From DASYYE01 sp035946955 (lineage in GTDB: Bacteria; Actinomycetota; Actinomycetes; Streptosporangiales; Streptosporangiaceae): a stretch of DNA of 19,177 bases. Positions 13,404 to 19,177 of this stretch are shown here, one piece after another; position 1 is the first letter of the stretch; every line of letters begins with the position of its first letter. A program made the position numbers and the translations under genes. The DNA lies in contig DASYYE010000492.1 in NCBI GenBank assembly GCA_035946955.1, positions 1-19,177 of the forward strand, given 5' to 3'. The notes beneath the pieces are model-generated. The model saw only the letters and a list, made by a program, of their open reading frames with translations. It ran no database searches and was not told the origin of the DNA.

Positions 13404-13958
13404 GTGTCCGACAGCGAGGGGGCGGCAGGGGGAAGCTGGCTGCTGCTGGTCTACCGGGTGCCACCCGAGCCGAGCAGGCTCCGGTCGGCGGTGTGGCGGC
13501 GGCTCAAGAGCCTCGGCGCCATCTACCTGCAGAACTCCGCGGCAGCCCTGCCCACCAGCGTGAGTGCCGAGCGGGCCATGCGCAAGCTGCGCAGCGAGAT
13601 CCTCGACATGGGCGGCACCGCGGTGCTGCTGTCGTGTGAGGTGCTCGCTGGCGCGGCCGACGTGCTCGGCGCGTTCCAGGCCGCCAGGGACGACGAGTAC
13701 GAGGAGATCACCGACCGCTGCGAGGACTTCCTCGCGCAGGTCCGCAAGGAGCATGTGGCCGAGCACTTCACCTTCGCCGAGCTCGAGGAGAACGAGGTCG
13801 ACCTCGAGAAGCTGCGCAACTGGTTCGCCCGGGTCCGTGAGCGTGACGCGTTCGGCGCGGCCGGCCGCGCCGCGGCCGAGAAGGCACTGGAAGTGTGTGC
13901 GCAGGTGCTGGAGGAATACGCCGCGCGGGTGTACCAGGAAGTTACGGAAAGTCACTGA
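13404..13958 (+). CDS. ChrB N-terminal-domain protein
   Basis: From GTG 13404 the 184-aa protein starts VSDSEGAAGGSWLLLVYRVP, then PEPSRLRSAVWRRLKSLGAI, YLQNSAAALP and LRSEILDMGGTAVLLSCEV. This is the ChrB N-terminal domain (PF20229), first known from chromate-resistance regulators. The remaining part is a helical, acidic region (DDEYEEITDRCEDFLAQVRK, FAELEENEVDLEKLRNWFAR, AAEKALEVCAQVLEEYAARV) instead of the ChrB C-terminal domain. The frame is open further upstream, but the extension would be antisense to the divergent gene; the divergent start and absence of family similarity favour GTG 13404. It may sense metal or oxyanion stress with the adjacent membrane protein. No DNA-binding motif can be named with confidence. 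Confidence 0.82.
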   Translation: MSDSEGAAGGSWLLLVYRVPPEPSRLRSAVWRRLKSLGAIYLQNSAAALPTSVSAERAMRKLRSEILDMGGTAVLLSCEVLAGAADVLGAFQAARDDEYEEITDRCEDFLAQVRKEHVAEHFTFAELEENEVDLEKLRNWFARVRERDAFGAAGRAAAEKALEVCAQVLEEYAARVYQEVTESH

Positions 13959-14020
13959 GCCCGCACCTCCTCTTACGCTGACGAGCCTCCTCTTCAGGCT
14001 GCCAAGCACCTGGCCATTGT

Positions 14021-14053
14021 AACAGTCGTCATTTTGGACTTATGACGACCGTT
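14021..14053. repeat. 12-bp inverted repeat upstream of the secreted phosphoesterase
   Basis: AACAGTCGTCAT (14021-14032) and ATGACGACCGTT (14042-14053) are reverse complements with one mismatch, separated by nine bases. It sits about 105 bases before the phosphoesterase start and 63 bases after the ChrB-N stop, so it could be an operator or a terminator hairpin. No poly-T follows. Confidence 0.6.
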
Positions 14054-14157
14054 GCACCGCAGTCGCCATAGTCAACTCGCCGTGGGTGAGCTGCGCCGAG
14101 GCACTGGGGCTCCGGCTGACCCAACAAGCCTTTACTGTGTGGGGGAAGGGAGCCCGG

Positions 14158-16035
14158 ATGCTGAGTACCCGCATCCGCCCGGCGAGCGTGGCTGGTGCGG
14201 TAGTCGCCGTGGCTGTCGCAGTGACCGCGGTCGCCGTTGGGTCCACCACCGGCAGCGCCAGCCACAGCCCGTCCACCACGACCCCGATCAAGCATGTCGT
14301 GGTGATCATCGGCGAGAACCACAGCTTCGACAATGTCTTCGCGACCTACCGGCCGCCTGGCCACCAGAAGGTCTGGAACCTGCTGTCCGAGGGCATCGTC
14401 ACCAGGAACGGCACGCCAGGTCCGAGCTTCGGCCGCGCCGCTCAGCTCACCGCCTCCGACACCTTGGCCTTCACCCTCACGCCGAAAGTCACCGGGGAGT
14501 ACCCGGCCCTGCCCGCACCCAACACGACCTACGTGTCATCCGCGTGCGACGGCCAGCCGGGCGACGCCGCTGACACCCGCTTCCCGGCGAACCTGCCCGA
14601 CGGGCCGTACCAGATCACCAAGTACGTGCCCTACTTCGACAGCCACAGCGAGTACGCCAGCTTCGGCCAGTGCGAGTTCTACGGCGCCTACGTAGGCGAC
14701 CCCCAGCACCGCTTCTACCAGATGTGGCAGCAGACAGCGGCGCACCAGGGCCGGCTCGGCACCTGGGTCGCCAGCACCGCGGGTGACGACAACGGCACCA
14801 GCCCCCCCGCCCCGATCTACCAGGGCTCGGTGCAAGAGGGCTTCTACAACATGGCCCAGGGCGACGCCCCGGTCCTGCGTGACCTCGCCGAGAACTACGC
14901 GATCAGCGACAACTACCACCAGGCGGTACAGGGCGGCACCGGCGCGAACCACATCGCGCTCGGCACCGGCTTCGCCGCCTCCTACCAGGACACCTCCGGC
15001 CACGCCGCGGTGCCGCCCGCGAACCAGATCGATAACCCCAACCCCAAGCCCGGCACCAACAACAACTACTCCCAGGACGGGTACTCCGGTGGCAGCTACT
15101 CCGAGTGCGCCGACCCGTCGCAGCCCGGCGTCGGGGCCATCGACAAGTTCCTCGCCACCCTGCCCTACAAGCCGCTGGCGAACTGCCAGCCCGGGCGCTA
15201 CTACATCCTCAACAACTACCACCCCGGCTACAACGTGGACGGCACGCTGAACACCGCCACGTACACGGTCCCGCCGCAGAAGTCCGACTACGCAACCATT
15301 GGCGACGCACTGTCGGCCCACCACATCAGCTGGGGCTACTACGGCGAGGGGTACGACAACGGCCAGGTGGACTCCTCGTACTGCGGCATCTGCGACCCGA
15401 TGCAGTACTCCGCGTCCATCATGACCAACCCGTCACTGCGAGCCAACGTCCAGCACGGCCTGGGCGACTTCGTCTCAGCGGCAGCGGACGGGACACTGCC
15501 CGCGGTGTCCTTCCTCAAGCCCGGCGGCGACGACGGCCACCCCCGCTACTCCACCCTGGAGGCGTTCGAGAACTTCGTCGCCCGCGCGGTCGCAGCGGTC
15601 CAGGGCAACCCGTCGCTGTGGCGGAACACCGCCATCTTCGTCACGTTCGACGAGACCGGCGGCTACTACGACTCCGGGTACACCCAGCCGGTGAGCTTCT
15701 TCGGTGACGGGCCCCGGGTGCCGCTGTTCGTGGTCTCACCCTTCGCGCGGCGAGGGTTCGTGGACCACACCTACAACGACCACGTCTCGGTCCTGAAGTT
15801 CATCGAGGCCAACTGGAAGCTGAACCCCCTGAGCAGCGTCAGCGAGGACAACCTGCCCAACGCCACACCGGGTGTCTACGTCCCCAGGGACCGGCCCGCG
15901 ATCGGGAACCTGATGACCCTGTTCGACTTCAGCCACCCCAACTTCGCCACGCTGCACCTGTCGCCCCCAGGCCTGGCTGCCCCACGCGGGCACCGGCTGG
16001 GCCTCATGGCGGGCTGGCGTAGCTTCAGGCACTAG
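14158..16035 (+). CDS. secreted phosphoesterase (phospholipase C / acid phosphatase AcpA family)
   Basis: ATG 14158, with AAGGGAG five bases upstream, gives a 625-aa protein. A signal peptide (TRIRPASVAGAVVAVAVAVT, cleavage near GSAS about residues 32-35) exports it. The mature part follows PF04185: IGENHSFDNVF (Glu53-Phe61), NYAISDNYHQAVQGGTGANH, FVTFDETGGYYDSG and VPLFVVSPFARRGFVDHTYN. These residues place metal-binding and nucleophile positions of phosphoesterases of the alkaline phosphatase superfamily. ENHSFDN is closer to acid-phosphatase AcpA-type members than the ENRSFDH of canonical phospholipase C, so either substrate class is possible. Like other actinobacterial members it may release phosphate from phospholipids or phosphomonoesters outside the cell. 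The 11-bp gap to pepA is short, but joint function is doubtful. Confidence 0.87.
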   Translation: MLSTRIRPASVAGAVVAVAVAVTAVAVGSTTGSASHSPSTTTPIKHVVVIIGENHSFDNVFATYRPPGHQKVWNLLSEGIVTRNGTPGPSFGRAAQLTASDTLAFTLTPKVTGEYPALPAPNTTYVSSACDGQPGDAADTRFPANLPDGPYQITKYVPYFDSHSEYASFGQCEFYGAYVGDPQHRFYQMWQQTAAHQGRLGTWVASTAGDDNGTSPPAPIYQGSVQEGFYNMAQGDAPVLRDLAENYAISDNYHQAVQGGTGANHIALGTGFAASYQDTSGHAAVPPANQIDNPNPKPGTNNNYSQDGYSGGSYSECADPSQPGVGAIDKFLATLPYKPLANCQPGRYYILNNYHPGYNVDGTLNTATYTVPPQKSDYATIGDALSAHHISWGYYGEGYDNGQVDSSYCGICDPMQYSASIMTNPSLRANVQHGLGDFVSAAADGTLPAVSFLKPGGDDGHPRYSTLEAFENFVARAVAAVQGNPSLWRNTAIFVTFDETGGYYDSGYTQPVSFFGDGPRVPLFVVSPFARRGFVDHTYNDHVSVLKFIEANWKLNPLSSVSEDNLPNATPGVYVPRDRPAIGNLMTLFDFSHPNFATLHLSPPGLAAPRGHRLGLMAGWRSFRH

Positions 16036-16045
16036 CATCGGAGCC
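16020..16045 (+). promoter_or_regulatory. possible -10 of a leaderless pepA transcript
   Basis: TAGCAT (16033-16038) overlaps the phosphoesterase stop and ends seven bases before GTG 16046. A GGAG lies only two bases before the GTG, too close for a normal ribosome binding site. Both features suit a leaderless mRNA, but read-through from upstream is equally possible. Confidence 0.3.
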
Positions 16046-17569
16046 GTGAGCACGTTGGAAATCAGCAGCAGTGAGGCTGCTCCCCACCTGGTCGATGCGG
16101 ACGCTGTTGTCATCGCGGTCGTGAAGGAGGACGCAGGCCCACGCCCGGGCCCCGGGGCCAAGGGCGTGGACGATGCGCTAGGCGGCACGCTGGCCGCCAC
16201 CCTGGCCACCCTCGGCGCCACCGGCGAGCTGGGTGAGATCACCAAGATCCCCACAGCGGGGCGGCTGACCGCCCCCCTCCTCATCGCGGTCGGGATCGGC
16301 CAGCCGGCCTCCGGCCCAGACGCTCCCGTGGACCCGGACCCTCTCCGCCGCGCCACCGGGGCGGCAGTCCGCGAACTGGCCACCTCCCACCGGCGCACCG
16401 GCAACGGCGAGTGGCGGATCGCCCTGGCGCTGCCCACACGTGAGGCGGCTGAGGCCGAGGCCGTCGCCCTGGGCGCCCTGCTGGGCGGGTACTCCTTCAA
16501 CCGCTACCGGCCGGCCCCCGCCGGGCGGACCACGCTTGCGCTACTGGCCGCCAACGCCCATGCGGCCGAGGCCCTCCGGCGGGCACAGATACTGGCCACC
16601 GCGGTGAACCTCGTACGTGACCTGGTCAACACCAGCCCGTCCGACCTGGTCCCGGCGACGTTCGCCGAGCGAGCGGTGCTGGTCGCGGCCGACGCCGGGT
16701 TCGAGGTGAGTGTGCTCGATGAGGAGGCACTCGCCGAGGGCGGCTACGGCGGGATCCTCGGCGTGGGCAAGGGGTCGGTGCACCCGCCCCGGCTGGTCCG
16801 GCTCGACTACAACCCACCAGCTGCCGAGAAGGTACTGGTGCTGGCCGGCAAGGGGATCACCTTCGACTCGGGCGGGCTCTCACTCAAGCCCGCCAAGGCG
16901 ATGCCGGCCATGAAGTCGGACATGGGCGGGGCCGCGGCCGTGCTCGGCGCCATGCAGGCCATCGCCGCGCTGCGACTGCCCGTGCACGTCGTGGGCTACC
17001 TGCCACTGGCCGAAAACATGCCCAGCGGCTCGGCGCAGCGGCCGTCCGACGTGCTGACCATCTTCGGCGGCACCACCGTGGAGGTCACCAACACCGATGC
17101 CGAGGGACGGCTGGTCCTGGCCGACACCCTCGTCCGGTCCCGGGCCGACTCCCCCGACGTGCTCATCGACATCGCCACCCTCACCGGAGCGCAGGTCGTC
17201 GCGCTCGGTCCGCGGGTCTCCGGGGTGATGTCCAATGACGACCACCTGCGCGAGCAGGTGGTAGACGCCTCCCGGCGGGCCGGGGAGTCCATGTGGCCGA
17301 TGCCGCTGCCGCCGGACCTCAGCAAAGTCATCGAGTCCGATATCGCCGACGTCATCAACCTGGCGGCCGAACGCGACGCGGGAATGCTGGTCGCCGGCCT
17401 GTTCCTGAGTAAGTTCGTGCCCAGCGGAGTGCGCTGGGCACACCTGGACATCGCCGGGCCCGCGTTCAACTCTGGCGAGCCCCACGGGTTCACCCCCAAA
17501 GGCGGGACCGGCGCGGCAACACTGAGCCTGGTCCAGGTCGCGCAGGACATGGCCGACGGCCGGATCTGA
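16046..17569 (+). CDS. pepA: leucyl aminopeptidase (M17)
   Basis: The 507-aa M17 metalloaminopeptidase removes N-terminal residues from peptides in the cytosol using two metal ions. Conserved residues are present: LAGKGITFDSGGLSLKPAKA (Lys269, Asp274, Lys281), MKSDMGG (Asp292) and the signature NTDAEGRLVLAD (Asp351, Glu353, Arg355). The N-terminal 165 residues form the usual non-catalytic domain and total length is typical. GTG 16046 gives the expected start region. It is followed by lpdA after 39 bases; the pepA-lpdA-sucB order is familiar from Streptomyces, where these genes are neighbours though of unrelated function. Confidence 0.96.
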   Translation: MSTLEISSSEAAPHLVDADAVVIAVVKEDAGPRPGPGAKGVDDALGGTLAATLATLGATGELGEITKIPTAGRLTAPLLIAVGIGQPASGPDAPVDPDPLRRATGAAVRELATSHRRTGNGEWRIALALPTREAAEAEAVALGALLGGYSFNRYRPAPAGRTTLALLAANAHAAEALRRAQILATAVNLVRDLVNTSPSDLVPATFAERAVLVAADAGFEVSVLDEEALAEGGYGGILGVGKGSVHPPRLVRLDYNPPAAEKVLVLAGKGITFDSGGLSLKPAKAMPAMKSDMGGAAAVLGAMQAIAALRLPVHVVGYLPLAENMPSGSAQRPSDVLTIFGGTTVEVTNTDAEGRLVLADTLVRSRADSPDVLIDIATLTGAQVVALGPRVSGVMSNDDHLREQVVDASRRAGESMWPMPLPPDLSKVIESDIADVINLAAERDAGMLVAGLFLSKFVPSGVRWAHLDIAGPAFNSGEPHGFTPKGGTGAATLSLVQVAQDMADGRI

Positions 17570-17608
17570 GCGAGCGGGCTGGCAACACCGAGAACCTAGG
17601 AGTGTTTC

Positions 17609-19003
17609 GTGGCGGACAGCAGCGGGCCGTATGACCTCGTCATCCTCGGTGGCGGCAGTGGCGGCTACGCCTGCGCGCTGCGCGCCGCCGAGCTTGGCAA
17701 GCGCGTCGTCCTCATCGAGAAGGACAAACTCGGCGGCACCTGCCTGCACCGGGGCTGCATCCCGACCAAGGCGCTGCTCCACGCGGCCGAGGTAGCAGAC
17801 CTGGCGGCCGAGGCCGCCGACTTCGGGGTGCGGGCCCAGTTCGAGGGCATTGACGTGCCCGGGGTCCACCGTTACAAGGACAAGGTCGTCGACCGGCTGT
17901 GGAAGGGCCTGCAGAGCACCGTCGCCAGCCGCAAGGTAGACGTGGTCTACGGCGACGGGCGCCTCGCCTCCCCCACCTCGGTCCAGGTGGGCGACACGGT
18001 CTACGAAGGCGCACACGTGGTGCTGGCCACCGGGTCGGAACCGAAGACCCTGCCCGGGCTCACCCCCGACGGCCAGCGGATCATCACCAGCGACCACGCG
18101 CTGCGGCTCGACCACGTGCCCTCGTCGGTGATCATCCTCGGCGGCGGGGTGATCGGGGTCGAGTTCGCCAGTGTCTGGCGTTCGTTCGGTGCCGAGGTGA
18201 CCATCGTCGAGATGCTCCCCCACCTGCTGCCGACCGAAGACGAGGACAGCTCCAAGCTGCTGGAACGGGCGTTCCGCAGGCGCGGTATCTCCTACCAGCT
18301 CGGGGCCAGGTTCGAGGGTGTCAAAGAGTCCGAGGCCGGGGTCACGGTCACTCTCGACGGCGGCAAGACCCTCGAGGCCGAACTGCTGCTGGTCGCGGTG
18401 GGCCGCGGGCCGGTGTCGGCCGGGCTCGGTTACGAGGAAGCCGGTGTGGCGACCGACCGCGGTTATGTCCTGGTCAACGAGGTCTGCCAGACGAGCCTGC
18501 CGACGGTCTCGGCCGTGGGAGACATCAGCCCCGGGCTCCAGCTCGCGCACGTCGGGTTCGCCGAAGGCATCCTGGTCGCGGAGCGGACAGCCGGACTGGA
18601 CGTCACCGCGATCGACTACGACGGCGTGCCGCGGATCACCTACAGCAACCCCGAGGTCGCTTCGGTCGGCATCACCTCCGCGACCGCCGCGCAGCGCGGG
18701 ATCGAAACCGTGGAGTTCACCTACAACCTCGGTGGCAACGGCAAGAGCGTGATCCTCCAGACCCAGGGCGCATGCAAGGTCATCGCCACGAAGGGCGCTC
18801 CTGGTGCACCCGGGCCGGTGCTCGGCGTGCACATCGTGGGTGCCCGGGTCGGGGAGCTGATCGCCGAAGGGCAGCTGATCTACAACTGGGAGGCGCTGCC
18901 GTCTGAGGTGGCGCAGCTCATCCACCCACACCCCACGCAGTCGGAGGTCATCGGCGAGGCACACCTCGCGCTGGCCGGCAAGCCCCTACACGTGCACGCC
19001 TGA
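17609..19003 (+). CDS. lpdA: dihydrolipoyl dehydrogenase (E3)
   Basis: This 464-aa flavoenzyme reoxidises dihydrolipoamide on E2 of 2-oxo acid dehydrogenase complexes and reduces NAD+. The FAD site is VILGGGSGGYACALRAAELG; the redox disulphide is GGTCLHRGCIPTKALLH (Cys45, Cys50); the NAD site is VIILGGGVIGVEFASVWRSF; AVGDI (about residues 303-307) contacts FAD; and the C-terminal HPHPTQSE supplies the His441/Glu446 pair. Length and all key residues are normal. GTG 17609 is preceded by AGGAG about seven bases upstream. The E2 gene begins 72 bases after its stop, so the two are likely co-transcribed and expressed for the 2-oxoglutarate dehydrogenase complex. Confidence 0.96.
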   Translation: MADSSGPYDLVILGGGSGGYACALRAAELGKRVVLIEKDKLGGTCLHRGCIPTKALLHAAEVADLAAEAADFGVRAQFEGIDVPGVHRYKDKVVDRLWKGLQSTVASRKVDVVYGDGRLASPTSVQVGDTVYEGAHVVLATGSEPKTLPGLTPDGQRIITSDHALRLDHVPSSVIILGGGVIGVEFASVWRSFGAEVTIVEMLPHLLPTEDEDSSKLLERAFRRRGISYQLGARFEGVKESEAGVTVTLDGGKTLEAELLLVAVGRGPVSAGLGYEEAGVATDRGYVLVNEVCQTSLPTVSAVGDISPGLQLAHVGFAEGILVAERTAGLDVTAIDYDGVPRITYSNPEVASVGITSATAAQRGIETVEFTYNLGGNGKSVILQTQGACKVIATKGAPGAPGPVLGVHIVGARVGELIAEGQLIYNWEALPSEVAQLIHPHPTQSEVIGEAHLALAGKPLHVHA

Positions 19004-19075
19004 GCGGAACGCGCCGCGCACGTCTCCCCCGCCCTCACCCAACGAGGGCCGAGCAGCGAAGGAGTCACCACCCCC

Positions 19076-19177
19076 ATGTCGGTCACGGTATCCATGCCCC
19101 AGCTCGGCGAGAGCGTCACCGAGGGGACGGTCACGCGCTGGCTCAAGAAGGCGGGCGAGCGCGTGGCGGCTGACGAG
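19076..19177 (+). CDS. sucB: 2-oxo acid dehydrogenase E2, succinyltransferase type (5' part only)
   Basis: The 34 codons to the window edge read MSVTVSMPQLGESVTEGTVT then RWLKKAGERVAADE, the start of a lipoyl domain; the modified lysine lies further downstream. GESVTEGT is typical of E2 of 2-oxoglutarate dehydrogenase and, in actinobacteria, of an E2 serving pyruvate dehydrogenase as well. A GAAGGAG site lies 11 bases before ATG 19076. Position after lpdA supports sucB; the catalytic domain is not visible, so the exact complex is less certain. Confidence 0.88.
   Translation, partial: MSVTVSMPQLGESVTEGTVTRWLKKAGERVAADE

Noticed and set aside
14054..14110. Possible PHO box upstream of the phosphoesterase
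   Set aside because: Only one loose match to a GTTCACC-like unit; tandem repeats with 11-bp period are not present.
14536..15324. Antisense 262-codon frame within the phosphoesterase
   Set aside because: Val/Gly-rich shadow of a clear secreted phosphoesterase; no domain signature.
16880..18964. A 694-codon open frame antisense to pepA and lpdA
   Set aside because: It mirrors two unmistakable enzymes with all catalytic residues. Long antisense frames are expected at this GC content, and the translation is His/Asp/Gly-rich without domain features.

Overview
The window is chromosomal DNA from a high-GC Gram-positive bacterium of the Actinomycetota, probably a mycelial or soil lineage near Streptomycetales or Streptosporangiales. 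The evidence is the extreme third-position GC, frequent GTG and TTG starts, and families typical of that phylum: DUF3145, DUF5998, XRE/DUF5753 paired with an RsbW-like ATPase, a SigE-type ECF sigma factor, and the pepA-lpdA-sucB order. No rRNA, tRNA, CRISPR array or recognisable transposase was seen. I would not name a genus from sequence alone.

Layout. (A) 1-1057: a truncated XRE/DUF5753 regulator on the minus strand, divergent from an RsbW-like ATP-binding protein. (B) 1111-1698: DUF3145, a core actinobacterial gene, TTG start, minus strand. (C) 1699-6770: an accessory-looking block. It holds a tightly overlapping plus-strand operon of a replication-relaxation-like winged-helix protein, a VirD4/TraG/FtsK-like membrane ATPase and a J-domain membrane protein. 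Convergent to it are two minus-strand exported proteins: an HNH-like secreted protein preceded by a 16-codon leader ORF, and a lipoprotein. A palindrome-rich 246-bp spacer follows. (D) 6771-9978: minus-strand housekeeping-type genes: sulfurtransferase, phosphodiesterase/alkaline phosphatase superfamily protein, DUF5998 and an unknown protein. (E) 10037-12217: a minus-strand overlapping operon of ECF sigma factor, one-TM beta-propeller protein and HIT protein. (F) 12342-13958: a COG4280-like membrane protein plus a 68-aa membrane protein, divergent from a ChrB N-domain protein. (G) 14158-19177: a secreted phosphoesterase, then leucyl aminopeptidase, dihydrolipoyl dehydrogenase and the start of the 2-oxo acid dehydrogenase E2 gene (sucB-like).

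How genes may work together. lpdA and sucB supply E3 and E2 of the 2-oxoglutarate dehydrogenase complex. The sigma/propeller/HIT overlap suggests an envelope-signal module in which the propeller protein could hold or regulate the sigma factor. The membrane ATPase, winged-helix protein and J-domain protein overlap by 4 bp and 1 bp, so they are probably made in fixed proportion and may form one membrane-bound DNA-handling assembly. This is the best candidate for an uncharacterised system here. COG4280 and ChrB-N share a 43-bp divergent promoter region and may be a metal or oxyanion response pair.
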